NCBI GenBank assembly: GCA_034440635.1
Contig: JAOTON010002085.1
Location: 1,054,001 to 1,118,000 of the forward strand
DNA from: Lepas anatifera
Taxonomy: Eukaryota > Arthropoda > Thecostraca > Lepadidae
Reading direction: 5' to 3'
Length of the DNA: 64,000 nt
In this document: one piece after another, positions 39,601 through 51,568 of the stretch
How positions within the stretch are numbered: position 1 is the stretch's first letter
How the letters are laid out: each line of letters opens with the position of its first letter
The notes under the pieces: generated by a model
Told to the model about the DNA's origin: nothing
Databases searched by the model: none
The model's input: only the letters and a program-made list of their open reading frames with translations
Position numbers and translations under genes: made by a program

Positions 39601-39941
39601 GTATTTTTTCGGAGCCAATTTCTCGTGCAAAATCAACAGCCAGTTATACTCTCTCCCACGAATCGTATGCTTAGCAACGCTAATACCTTCACGATGTAGA
39701 CTATTTTGTCGTTTGATGAGAGTGAAGTACGGCAGTGCCTTTCATACATACATTTAATCGGGTAACTTGTGTGCGCCAGGGGTTCGGAGAAAGGTGCAGC
39801 AACCTCTCGCAGAGTCCCTACCGCTGTGGCGACGGCTACTTCTGCATGTGTGGCCAGTGCCAGGGCTGCTCTCTTGTAACCATCAACGACTGCTTCTACC
39901 AGACTACCAACTGCCTCGGCCCGCGAGACAGCTTTAAGTGA
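36617..39941 (+). CDS. Neuroparsin gene 1 (three coding exons)
   Basis: Joining 36617-36690, 39193-39307 and 39780-39941 gives a 116-residue protein starting MQLNMQ and ending DSFK. Residues about 10-24 are a hydrophobic signal core (SLVAGLLVTVLLF), with likely cleavage near S-A-S at 25-27. The mature part has twelve cysteines at 35, 48, 56, 61, 69, 79, 85, 87, 90, 93, 101 and 108. Landmarks are DCRWG, CAK at 61-63, CMCGQC and GCS, as in arthropod neuroparsins, which are secreted neurohormones with IGF-binding-protein-like folds that act in reproduction, metabolism and moulting physiology. Both introns have GT-AG ends (phase 2, then phase 0). One N-glycosylation sequon, NLS, follows cysteine 5. 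Oddity: the usual GPGE after CAK is GFGE. A second in-frame Met at residue 5 could also start translation. A candidate poly(A) signal is at 40615. Family identity rests on recognised motifs and on the paralogue in this window, not on a search. Confidence 0.88.
37180..38395. mobile_element. Two partial family D copies in inverted orientation
   Basis: 37180-37420 starts at TTAA with CCCGGTACCG and reads GCCTGGGGGTGCGATCGG (right end of D, reversed). 37900-38395 reads the same terminus forward. This lies in intron 1 of neuroparsin 1. The middle could not be assigned. Confidence 0.45.
39193..39307 (+). CDS. Neuroparsin 1, coding exon 2 (cysteines 1-4)
   Basis: Acceptor ctgttgcag; the first base completes the Ser codon (AG+C). 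Encodes SAS, then a segment with cysteines at 35, 48, 56 and 61, and ends exactly after CAK (GCC AAG) at donor gtaccc, phase 0. The donor is weak beyond the GT, but its position matches the paralogue. Confidence 0.87.
39780..39941 (+). CDS. Neuroparsin 1, terminal coding exon (cysteines 5-12)
   Basis: Acceptor gtgcgccag, phase 0. Encodes 53 residues from GFGERC to SFK and a TGA. It carries eight cysteines in the spacing 10-6-2-3-3-8-7, followed by an eight-residue tail after the last cysteine (LGPRDSFK) that is longer than the two-residue tail of the second gene. Confidence 0.9.
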   Translation, partial: GFGERCSNLSQSPYRCGDGYFCMCGQCQGCSLVTINDCFYQTTNCLGPRDSFK

Positions 39942-40614
39942 GGATGGTACCCCAGTCCGCACTCCGTCAAGTACTCGCCGTTGACGTGTGCCCATCCAGA
40001 TTTGTTATGTAATGACCATAGAAATATGACTGTTCGGGCTACAGAGCTGGCCTCAAACAAGCAACGGCTCTGCAAGCTTTTCAAAAAGTGCTGCAAGTTT
40101 GAAAAGAAGGTAAAACAGTCTGGCCGCAAAACCCCGCGACTATCAGTAGTCTTAAGGCGTTCAGCGGCATCAGGTTGTTCAATCACCGGTAGATGTCTCT
40201 GGTGTTCCGTCGAGGTGTGGTGAAGCGCTGAGATGTTCGGCGAAAGTGCTCCGTCTAGGCTCGAGTTTGAATTGGCTGTGATTTGGCTGAAAACGCAATC
40301 CCAAACATGTTTTGTAGCTAATTTTTTGAAGCAGTTCCATGTAATGCCCAGAAGTAAATGGGCCGTAGAAATCTTTGATAGTGAGATTCCAGACGGGACA
40401 AGTGCTAATGAAAGATTCTAAAATATTTGCAAAGAGGAAAATGACAACATGAAACTAATGTTATCTTTATAAGATACCGTGGTCCTTATTATCGGAGCGA
40501 AGACGCCTGGAAGAACGTGCCAAATGTGACTTTGTGTAGGTTTCGAGGTGCGATTAACATCAGGTAACGATGCATTTTTCACAGTGCAAAACTCTTTGTG
40601 TTGAAACACAAAGG

Positions 40615-40620
40615 AATAAA
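40615..40620 (+). terminator. Candidate poly(A) signal, neuroparsin 1
   Basis: AATAAA about 670 bases after the stop codon of gene 1, the first canonical signal I see downstream on this strand. Confidence 0.4.
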
Positions 40621-41289
40621 GACAGTGATCTCAGTAGGATGTGCAGGAATATTTTATCTTTAGCGTCGCAGACGGACTTAAGATGACAAGACCGAATATC
40701 TACGTCGTTCTGCTGGGGTTTCGGAGTTGGACGACACGCTAAGTCATGTATAATATTTTTGTGGCGTGCTTTGCATTTAATTTCGTTTTAGTATTATGTT
40801 TTGACTGTGATATGGATATCGATCGTTCTGCTACCAACCGATTTCTTAAGGTTCTGAACATCGATGTTGTTTGGGTTGTGCTCCCAAATGTGTTTTGTGT
40901 TTGTGAACTTCTTCGCTCTTATTTATTAATTCATCAGAACTCCTCAAGGGATGAAGGAAGAATTCCACGAGGTGTTCAAATATACATTTGTAAGTGCATA
41001 TGGAAGTCTTTGTAAATTGGTTTGGTCGTGCCTAGTGTAAATGGTCTATAAAAGGGACTTAAATGCTTACCTGACAAGACCTTTCATGTAAAAACTGCCT
41101 ATTCTCTTCTAGAGAACAACTCATTAGGCTCTAATCAGCTGACATGTTTGAATACGGGCAAACCCCATTGCATTTTACTTAATTCAATACATTTACAATC
41201 CACGTAAATATCTCAATGATGTGACCAGGCCACCATTAAAAATGAAGTAGGAACACGGAGGCCAAGCGTCTAGCTTACACATAATAATC

Positions 41290-41340
41290 GGTGGGGTTTA
41301 ATGACGCACCAATTGCCAGGGTCATATTGCGTCGCCGTCT
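41290..41340 (-). repeat. SINE tail fragment
   Basis: GGGTTTAATGACGCACC and TGCCAGGGTCATATTGCG, the shared SINE tail without a head. Confidence 0.5.
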
Positions 41341-41520
41341 AGCTTACACGGAGTCATACTGCTTTACACTGCTGTTTTCATCAATAAAAGTATCCCAAAG
41401 TTCCTCGGAAGATGGGAGGCTAAAATATATCAAGCGCTTGTCACTTTAGATCTCCAGTCAGCAGTTCATTAAGTGGAGCGGAGAAGGGGCGGGGGGGGGT
41501 AGGCAAACACTTCAGTCATA

Positions 41521-42341
41521 AACCTAGGGGTCCGATCTGACCCCTCCCTCGGTTTTTCGCAAATATTTCCGAGCCAATTCAAATGAGACGCATGTCGTAT
41601 TGCAATCCTCTAGGGTCATTGATTTGACAACTCATGACCAAACATTGACATGATGTCAGGTCAGCTCAACGAGGTGTGACGTCATTTCTAAATCCATGTA
41701 AGACGATTCTTTTCTTCTAAAATTAGACTGGCAAAACCATGGAGAAACCCGGCTTCTAGAAGAGCTAGATCAAGTTTCTAAGCATCTTTCGAAAGCTCTT
41801 GAAGCCAACAATCAGCACGCTGTGATACAATTTGAGGTCAGGTTACTACGACCACCAGATGTCACCAAAAGTCCCGGATTTCAAAATAGTTTGTGTCTAT
41901 ACCTTTTTAACGAAACATGATACACTCTTAAATTTGGTATCATAGTGAAGAGCATGACCCAAGAACTTGATTGATAAACAGCATGACAAAGACAAATCAT
42001 AATTTGACCTTAAAAGGCCATGCTGCTTATAATGGCAATCCCTGGCAATCGAAGACAAGCACATCGATCTACTCAGTTTTGTTCTCAGTCTAATCTGTAG
42101 TTTGAGTGTATCTTCTAAATGGGTCTAAAGATGACACGTTTTGGCCCACTGCGATGCCATGGGTCAACGGATATAGTTCCAACTCGGCTCCAGCGTACAA
42201 GACAGCAAGGCACTCCCGGCACCATTCCAATGTTTCCCATATCACTTTTGGTTCCCGAGATCGTAGGGGGAGCGGAAGTGGTCTGATTGGACACCCCATG
42301 TGATGGTGGTGTGTAAAACAAAGAGCCTAGTCAGTACCGGG
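41521..42341 (+). mobile_element. MITE family D, copy D4
   Basis: Left part GGTCCGATCTGACCCC and AATTCAAATGAGACGCATG, right part GGTTCCCGAGATCGTAGGGG and ACCGGG before TTAA 42342-42345. It has a single copy of the region that is duplicated in D1. It lies between the two convergent neuroparsin genes. Confidence 0.55.
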
Positions 42342-42867
42342 TTAAGGGGTTCCTACCATGCTTGACATATAGGTAACATTTCTCCACACCATGGCGGAGA
42401 TAGGAGTGTCGCATAACTTGCCATCCAAGGCCTTCAGACTACTTCAGATGAAGCATAAAAAATCAGGCGACCACCTATCTAGATATTTTTAGTTTCCGGT
42501 ACAATTATATGTATAAATTCAACATACCTGACCCGTGAAATCCTCATTTGGCGCCTGCTTTTGCTATCAACGGTAATTTTTCAAGAAGGCTGGAAGCCAA
42601 CAGCTTTCAAAATCTCGAAACAATGCATCAAGTTTCGTCGTTCTTGAACCACGAACGTAGTGAGAACTATTGGAAGCATTGGAAACAGATATCTCCATTC
42701 TTATCGTAGCATCTGTAATTTTGAAAAAAACAGCAATTTTCAGATATCAATGCCGATTCCCCATTCTCTGTGACCTCTCCAGACCAAGGGGCATTTTGCT
42801 TAAAAATTCCGCAGTAGCGTTGGGTTGCCTACTCGTTACCTTTGGTCAGATATCAAATAATAATTTT

Positions 42868-42912
42868 TAGGGCTTATCGTCGCACCAACCGCCAGGGTTA
42901 TATAGCGTCACC
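42868..42912 (-). repeat. SINE tail fragment
   Basis: GGGCTTATCGTCGCACC and GCCAGGGTTATATAGCG, again the tail only, bordering repeat E copy 3. Confidence 0.5.
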
Positions 42913-42914
42913 AG

Positions 42915-43330
42915 GTCATATGTTAAAGCTGCATGCTGTATTAATTACTCTGCAGAACACCCTATAATACACAATATAACTAATACTATAGCAACCGCTG
43001 GGCGGGAAATTAATATGGAACATTACCCATGACCTTTAATCTTGACCTTTGACATTTAACATTGAGTTACCTTGACTATGAAGTCATAGCATATTATACG
43101 ACAAACTGGGTAACGCCATTTGACCGGAAACACTGGGGCCAATGGCCTTGAAAATGTTTATACGACCTTGACCTCTGACCTTTGACCTTGACCTGTATGT
43201 GTGGTTACCCTGACATATTATCCCGCTTATATGGCGTTGTGAAGTCACAACAGGTATTCAATGCAAGTGCTCCGACCGACCGCGCGATTGTGGCGATCTC
43301 AAAATGTAGGTATGTCTTTGAAAGTGCATA
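42915..43330 (-). repeat. Repeat E, copy 3
   Basis: Reverse complement of the E pattern: ATAGCAACCGCTGGGCGGG on the left and GCGATTGTGGCGATCTC on the right. It is followed at 43440-43490 by a piece of TIR-like CCCCCGCCAGTGCGCGTG ending near TTAA. Confidence 0.5.
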
Positions 43331-43675
43331 AGTACAACATTTTTGACCGATTAAAAAAATTCTCTCGTCAACGTGCCGTTAAATTCTGTTAAATGTGTTC
43401 AAGTATCGTTTCTCGGTTACAAGCGGTTCTCCGGCTATCTTGGAAAAAACAGGTGGGGGTCTCCGGGGCCCCCGCCAGTGCGCGTGTTAAAGCTGGTACA
43501 GCAAGCTAACATTCTGCAGCGTTCGAAAAAAACTGCACATGTTCTGCTATGGAGCCTGGTCCAGATCATTTAAGGGCTAAATCTTGTAGGGCACCTCATA
43601 GGCAGATCCATGATTTTTTATCACGGGACACCATCCGGGCAAGGGAACGCCACTTCTGGGCGGCAATACCTACCA

Positions 43676-44942
43676 GGGCCCCGTTTCACAAAAGTTTGTA
43701 GAAATGCGATGTGTTTTACATCCCACTCACCTGCAAAATTACACTGTAATCGGGATCAGGTTTCATAAAGAGCAGCGACATTCACGCGAAAGCGCCGTAG
43801 ATATGAAATGCAGCGTGAATTACGCCAAATTCCAGAATGCAATTACCCCTTGTAAATATAACACATAGCTTGATTATTAACATTAAACAGGTTATATGTA
43901 TTTTTCATTAATTAGTTGAAAGAAATTGTTGGAGTTATTTGCTCTTATTCAATTCATTATTAATTGTTCCATGGACTCTTCAAAATTTTTCCGAAGAAAG
44001 TGCGCTAATAGCAGTCGTCGTAATAAATATACAACGCATTTTTTTGGAAAGACCCTCTTTTTTCTTGCTGTGGAAGGTTACCGTGTTGCTGTGCAAGTGA
44101 ACTCTAGTGGAGGTCAAGTATGTCTACTAACCGTGAGTGAACTGGGAAATGCTTTATGAGCATGATAATTTAGTGAAACTGGGAAAGGAATAGCGAGCCA
44201 ACATTGCCTAGATGTCATTACCTAGGTATGTACCTATATCATCATTTTGGCCAGAGGCCTCGGTGGAGATACTTAGATTTTGTAGGTCCTAAATTGAATA
44301 ATTATCCTTCATAGAGTCCAGATATCACCGTGTCAGTGTCAGCCTATCTAGGGTTTTATACTCCCTAGACTGTAAAATATAAATCACGGAAGAAAGTCAA
44401 GGTAAAAAAATAATTTCAGCTTTCCTGTGTATTTGTATCGATAGTCATCATGTGTTGCCAAACCATAAAAATAATCATAGATCGCTATTATCAGCTCAGT
44501 TTGCCATGATTAACATGAGTAACTCTCACTTCAAACTAACGCAAGGAAGAACTTGAGCGCCAAGTTTATTTTACATTTATGACTCTGTTTGTCCTTCACA
44601 CTAGTTGTTTTTCCTAAGATTCAAAATTTCAGAAGAAATTGAATATTTTTCATGTTTTGCAACATTTGTTGACATAAGTTAAGTTCCTTCTTCTTGTGTA
44701 ACTTTTCAGAAGTGTTTTACATATTCAACCTACATGTTGTTTGCTGTATGAAACAGGACTGCGAATATTATACCCTGCCTCCCAGTGTAGCGTAGCTTAC
44801 ACTAGCGTAACTTTGCAAGTAGCTATATATGTTACGCTGCATTTTATGAAACAATATTGTGGTGTATCATTTACTTTCTACGCTGCATTATGCTACTTTC
44901 TACACCGTTAGCATAAGTAACACCTTTTATGAAATGGGGCCC
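43676..44942. mobile_element. 1.27-kb TIR DNA element, non-autonomous
   Basis: Left end GGGCCCCGTTTCACAAAA and right end (reversed) GGGCCCCATTTCATAAAA form 18-base inverted termini with two mismatches. The interior is AT-rich, with subterminal ACGCTGCATT and TAGCGTA motifs and no transposase frame. No clear target duplication is visible, so the superfamily is open. It lies in the spacer between the neuroparsin genes. Confidence 0.65.
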
Positions 44943-45837
44943 AGGTGGGTGAAAATCCTATCGCGGGAGCGTCGATACTCGCATCCTAGAGGATATGGGT
45001 GGGAAGCTAAATTTCAGGGAGCGCCGAGGGCGATTGGTGGGGGGCGAGTGCCCCATTTGCTTCCTCCCCTAGATCTTCTTATGAGGCGGCTAGGAAGATC
45101 CAGGATTTACGAGTGTGTGAGCGTTTATGTGTAAATGAGCATAGACATGAGGGGGCCCTGCAGCGTCTCTGTCATCTGCAGCTGTAAACTACTGAAACAT
45201 GTTTTTCAAGAGAAAATATTTATTAGAAATCACCACAGCAGCCATAGCTGATTCATCCAACGCACATAACAATCTCGAAGAGTATTTAAGAGATAATCTT
45301 AGCCATAAATAAGCGCACATGGATGGACCAACACCATCCAACATGCCAGGTACTGAATAACATGATGCGCACGTCCTCGGTTTAGACAAAGCGAGTGTTG
45401 AGAGGCGTCAGGCTTCATTTACAGGGCGTCTTCACAGATCATGCAAATAAGCGGCATCAGTTGTAGCGAGCGGTCCACGTGCCACAAACCTGAACATCAG
45501 CAAAAGTACCCTGTATAAGGCCTGCACGCGAACAGTACACAGCAACTGCGAACATAGTTCAATGTTTTCGTGCTGAGATCAGGCTGAGTGAACCTAAATG
45601 GAGATCAAAGCAGTCTCGGGCCTGTGAACAAAATACTCAGCTTATTCACCTGGTATTGCTTAACATCTTCTGTTCACAGCAGTGCACCGTGCAAATATCG
45701 TGCTTCGCAAGCGACTTTATCACGTGCCTTCCAGCCAGCCATAATAAATGAAGCAGAGCTTACTTAAGAGGAAATAATGTCTGAAACATATTTATCTAAG
45801 CTGGTTACTGGCTAGAAACGTACCATAGAGAAATTGT
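44943..45837. other. Spacer between convergent genes, nothing assigned
   Basis: Unique-looking DNA between the 1.27-kb TIR element and the gene 2 poly(A) signal. Confidence 0.3.
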
Positions 45838-45843
45838 TTTATT
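45838..45843 (-). terminator. Candidate poly(A) signal, neuroparsin 2
   Basis: AATAAA on the minus strand 267 bases after the gene 2 stop codon. The two predicted 3' ends of the convergent genes are about 5.2 kb apart. Confidence 0.4.
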
Positions 45844-46109
45844 TTTTTACAATAAAAGTGTAGCCAACTCCTTAAACTAGTTATCTTCAAGTAAAGGGTA
45901 GTACAGTATCATATAATTGTCACAACACCTATCAAACAACTCAGCACGTCTTCGTTATCCAATTCCTACCTCCCGCAGCGCCGAGAGGAGGTAGACTGGA
46001 CTTGCAGGTACATATCATCGATGCCGCTAGCTGTTGCAGAGCTCCACTCCCTTGCATCAGACCATCTCTCCTCGGACGACTCCAGCAGGCCTAGCTGGTG
46101 GCGACAGGC

Positions 46110-46253
46110 TCACTGGAAGCAGAGGTTGGTCTCGTTGTAGCAGTCGCCGGGCTGCTGCAGGGAGCAGCCGTGACAGCGCTCGCAGAGACAAGTCAGACCG
46201 ACGCCGCACTTCCGGGAGCTTAGCGACCAGTTGCTGCAGCTCTCACCCGGACC
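46110..46253 (-). CDS. Neuroparsin 2, terminal coding exon (cysteines 5-12)
   Basis: Acceptor cccctcttcag with a good pyrimidine run, phase 0. Encodes 47 residues from GPGESC to CFQ and a TGA. The open frame that continues upstream to 46346 is intron read-through. The exon is GC-rich compared with its surroundings. Confidence 0.92.
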   Translation of the reverse strand, partial: GPGESCSNWSLSSRKCGVGLTCLCERCHGCSLQQPGDCYNETNLCFQ

Positions 46254-49200
46254 CTGAAGAGGGGAAGCCGTCAGGGTTGTCGTGGGGAAACATGGCCATG
46301 GTTCACTGCAGCTCATCGCGCCAAGAAATTGCGTTTCAATATTCAAGAGTCAGGGTGAAGGGATGCCCTCTTTGGTACTGGAGAGCGTTCACATTGTACG
46401 GGGGCACCTTTTTTCAAGTACTTGATTCGCCACGTTCTCAATTTCGCTTCCCAGAAGAGGTCAGTATGGCAGCTTCCATCCCGTGTCGTCCCATTTGAGG
46501 CTGTCCTATCCTATTCTGTCCCGGAAATGTTTTCCAACTTCCTCTTGGTTCAGTGGCGGATACCGGGGTAAGCGGGCAAAGGGGTTCAAATCCCCAAAAT
46601 TTATATAAATTCCTAGAATGGCTGTAGTAAATGCATAGCCGGAGGCTGTTTTGAGGCAAGCTGGGCAGCCTCAAGCCCCTAGCCCCCAAAATGAAATCCT
46701 AGATCCGCCACTGCCCTCATTCTGTCTCATGATGCCCATCTAGTTTCTCATTCCATGCTGACCTCTACTGCCACACACGCAGCGCGAAGAGCGTTCCCAG
46801 TCCGTAGGGGCCCTCCAGCTATACAGAGTGCAGGCGTCACCTGACGCACCGTGCGTGCTGTTGTGTTTACCCACTTTCTATAGACGAATGCGTGTTTTGG
46901 CAAAGGTTAACATCCTGCTAGTACCGGCTTGATCTTCATTCTGTTTATTGATAATTATGTTTATAATATCAGCATTCCTCAGACTACAGCACCGTTTTCA
47001 TCTTAATCCTCCGGAATGATTATGCACGGAGGATGATTTATGTTCACGCAATAAATAAACTGTACGGCTACGCCCCTGGTAACCATGTGCTCGTTGAGCT
47101 GACATACTCAAGGAACAGTTTGACGCCAATAGGGAAAATGTTTGTAGATAAACATGATTCGCTAACATACGATTAAGAAACGTTCTTATGACCGGTATTT
47201 GAATGTTCATCTAACCTGTAAGACTAACCGTCTTTCAAGTCAGATCATATGTGAATATAAAACTGGCTCTTGAGTCTTTAGTGGCACATGGTGCCAAACT
47301 TTGGTAGTAGGCACGGGAGCGTACCCATTATGCGCACTCTTTAACCTGTTTCTATGTAGACTAGATGTGTGAGGCGATACATGTGCATCACGGTGGCACA
47401 GAAAAAAACACGAACACATAATGGCGCCAACAGAACAAACAGCACAGAACATAACTTTGAACCAGGTGAGAGAATGTTCCCCACAATGGAGAGGTGTTCT
47501 TTGCAGGTCAGATCATAGGTTTGAGCGTATTAAGAAAAGTTCCCCTAATTCCGCCTCCTATGACATAGGGTCATAGGCAGCGGTACTAGGGGGATACCTA
47601 TATGGTAGATTTAAGGCCCACCAACGTGCTCCTTAAATTGTCAATTTTAAAATTTTAAATATCATAATTTAAAATTTTGAACTAATGTTAAATGGCAACC
47701 CATGAACTGAAAGGAAATGTGTTGAAAAGCCATGGTCGCTCCTTTAAATCCGGGCCCACTGCCGGCGCTAATAGGGTGCTGGTAGACACGCATATTGTTT
47801 TTGAAAAGACTTCCGAGTAGTCACGATAGGTAGGTCTTTTGAGTGGTCGAAAGATCTTATATTCCAGTTTGTTAGAAGATTCGATTGAACCATATTTGTG
47901 GTCAAAGGCATGCAAATCGGAGTGTGGGTGGCGTCACTGTGTACGTTTCCTGGACGCTTCATCATTGTAGGATGATCATGGTCAATTCCTAGATTCTAAT
48001 AGGAGGCCAGGGCTGTACGGAATTGACTCACTTTTGCACAGACGTTGACTCCGCAGAAGTGACGAACAGTTCCGTACCGACAGTCTTTGGGCAGCACCTC
48101 CACCGCGTACCGACACGAAGGCAGTGACGCCGAACGGCTGCGGAGGAACACTGCGTCAGCTCATGCACTTTCTCTATGGTCAATTTTTATAGAGTGGTAG
48201 TCCAACTTCCAATTTTGGTTCTACAGGGTGTCAGAAAACCAGCGAGCTCATTTAAAACATAGGTGTTTCAGGCAATATACGTGGCGGTATCATATTTTTG
48301 ATATCACATGAAAGGAACTAGTGGGAAATTTAAGATATGTGTTAATCATAATGCACAATTTTACAGTTGAGCCAAGGGAAAAGCAAATTTCTGCAGTTTT
48401 CTAGGAAGGAATTGGTCTTCAGTGGCCCAAAGCAAATTCCGTGGTCTGATTCAAGTCAGAAAAGCACCATCAAGGAACTCCATGATTAGACTGAACAAGG
48501 TATTCCTATGAACTTCCAAGGAAAAAGTGTGAACGGTATAGAGATATGAAGAAAAAAGTTTAAACGGCCCAGAAAACTAGGGTCAATCCTATCACAAGAT
48601 AAACAGGAATGTTAAAATACCAAAGAGTCATAGGAGGTTTATGTATATTTTTCATGATGAGAAACGCGATGCTGTAAATAACCGTTAGAGGGCGTGTTTA
48701 TATTTGCCAAGTTCCTGAACACGCCAACTCGATACCTTGCTTCTATGCACCATTGAGGCGATTTGTCCGAATTTCCAGAATCCAAACTATCCAATATTGT
48801 CTGGTGAAAATTGGCCGGTATCGTATCAGGGATGGGCTGTTTTTTTGTAAATCAGGAAATATGTATTATATGAAAATAATTTTCAAAGGCCTATAACTTC
48901 TTTTACACGATTTGGGTGGATTTGAAATATTTTTCGTGAGTAAATTGATTAATTTTCAATCATTCCCACATTAATCAAGGTGTAATGCCCGTGGTGCACC
49001 ATTAGTGCCTGTAAAGAAAGAAGTCAGTTCGTAAGGTGCCCGTACGAAATGCGCCATGGCAAATTAGAGGCATGTTTGCCAATGAACTTGTTATTCAAAA
49101 TTTAGTTCATAGTCGCATCACTGAGCAAGACGTTAATCAGGCCGAATAGGTCATGTGAACAAAACATTTTGATTAGGATGACAAACTACCGTAATACTTT

Positions 49201-50048
49201 GCTCACGAGAACTGCCATGACACTAACACGCACATTTGACAGGTCCCCGGTACCCCTGTAGAGGGTCGGCCTTCGCTTTGACGGGGAGGCCGTCCCCTAG
49301 GTTCAGACCACGCTAGATGCGAACAAACGGTAACGGTGTTGATAACCCATTCACTTTCTATAGAAAACATTCATTTTTTGCCATTTAAGTCACTGGGTGG
49401 TGCCATTAAGGACTGTGATGGTTTGTTATTAATTCTGAAACAAGTTAAAGATAGAGCAAAACAATTCAGATCATTGGAATCCTCGCAGCAAGCCACATCA
49501 AATGATCTGATATGGCCTTGCTTGGTCAAATCAGGTCATATATAATTTGACCTGACCTGAGGTTAGGTCAAGTTCAAATTGGGTCAAGATCATATCATTA
49601 GAATCGCAAGGATAAGGCAAATCTAATACCGTCGAAATAAATGCTCTACCATCATACACTACTAAGTTATTCAGTTTAAGCCGTTCTTCCCATATGTTCC
49701 CAATGGAGAGGTCATGGCCCATACATGGCCTTTGGTCATCGATATAAAAATGATGGAATACATTTTGTAGACATTGGTAGGCCCATTGTGTGTTATGAGT
49801 TTCAATCTGATAGGCTCACCCTGTTCTGACTTATGCTATCTTAAACCTTTAGTGAGGTGAGATCACTCGACCTACACTGGTGACCTGACCTGAGATGACC
49901 CAACCTTAAAATTTTCCTTAAATTTATAAAAATGAGCAGAGAAAAGGTATTCCAAGGACGTCAGTTAAGTACTAAAATTAGTATTCTAGCAGCCATTGAG
50001 CTGGAAATGAGGATTTTTCTACGACCTTTGGCCTTGAACTGGTCTTTG

Positions 50049-50108
<60 letters not shown>

Positions 50109-50125
50109 TTATATAGTGAATTGCA

Positions 50126-50189
<64 letters not shown>

Positions 50190-51513
50190 TGTAGTTTGGG
50201 AGTAGGTTTTGGTTGATGCATTCTTGATTGAAAATGACGGCATATCTGGCATTGAAGATGTTTTGGTTTAGAATCTCGATTCTTCTGATTTTTTTCCTTT
50301 TTTATTTCGCTTTTTTCATCTTTCGAGGAGTATTTAAACAATATTTTTACAAATGATTCATTTTCCAACGTTTCGTTAATCACAGTAACATCTTCAGGCA
50401 TGTCATTTGGCACATATAATTAGTATAAAAGTCATTAATATAGGACACATCTTCCACTCTGTTCGATTCGTCTCGATGCTGAGTTATTTCTTCAAGAGTA
50501 AGGACACCAAAAATAAGCTTCAACTTCATGCAGTTGTAATGAAACGGCACCATTGTGAGAAAGAAGTTTCAACATGTTTTACAAATTAGCAGAATATTTT
50601 ATTTTTCGCTTTTCGTTTAAAACATGCAGATTATTTATCTAAAAACCTACACTCCACATTCTCATAAACGGTGAGTTTATCGCATTCACACACCCATGTA
50701 TTCATCACAATGTTCTTCACCGCCTGGGCCCTAGAGAGGGCCCATCAAACAGCGACAGTATGGATACCTGGCTCATTTGGCGGTTGATGGTGGGGGTCAG
50801 GTCCCGAATGAACACAGATTCCAGGGCCTGCAGCTTCCTCCTATTTGGGCAATGCGCCAGGATGTCATTGTTCTGAATAAGCATTGTCCTGGTTACAGTC
50901 TTGTTGTGGTAGCGTTTTAGATGTTTTTCTGGGGCGCCTTCTTGAAGATGCATCGTCATTCTCCGCGAGAGACTTGTTGTTGTGTGTCCAACGTAGCTAC
51001 ATGCTGGACGGTGTGTGCAGTCATGGACAATTAAATTTGTATACTACGTTGTTCACCTTCAACTTCGAGCACTCTGCGGACAGGTTGTTTTTCATCACCA
51101 GGCTGGATATTCTGGGGTTCTTGTAATAGACTACCAGGTTGAGACTGTCTTCTTTTCTCGAGGGTATACAGTTCCTCTTCACAATGTCACGTAAGCTCTT
51201 TTCCTCTTTCTTGTATTCCGATGTCAGGGTGCTCTGGTAGAAAATTTGAATATTGTCGCCTTCCACTTTGGTTTTAGTTTTGGGCTGGCAGTGCTTGCTG
51301 AGCTGCATTCGAATGATGTCTTCGATCTTTTCTTTCTCGTAGTTATTGCTTGACAATATATTTCGGATACGGTCAAGCTAGCTCTTGGTGGACGAGCTCC
51401 CAGGTGCTGCAGTGTGTGTAGGGGCCCAATGGACATAGGCTCTGATCACGCTGTCTTTATATCTTTGCGGACATTCGCTTTTTCCGTTGAGGCAATGGCC
51501 GGTGTTTTAGTTT

Positions 51514-51568
<55 letters not shown>

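Noticed and set aside
46034..46498. A 154-codon plus-strand frame
   Set aside because: Antisense to the GC-rich terminal exon of neuroparsin 2, which has splice sites and a paralogue.
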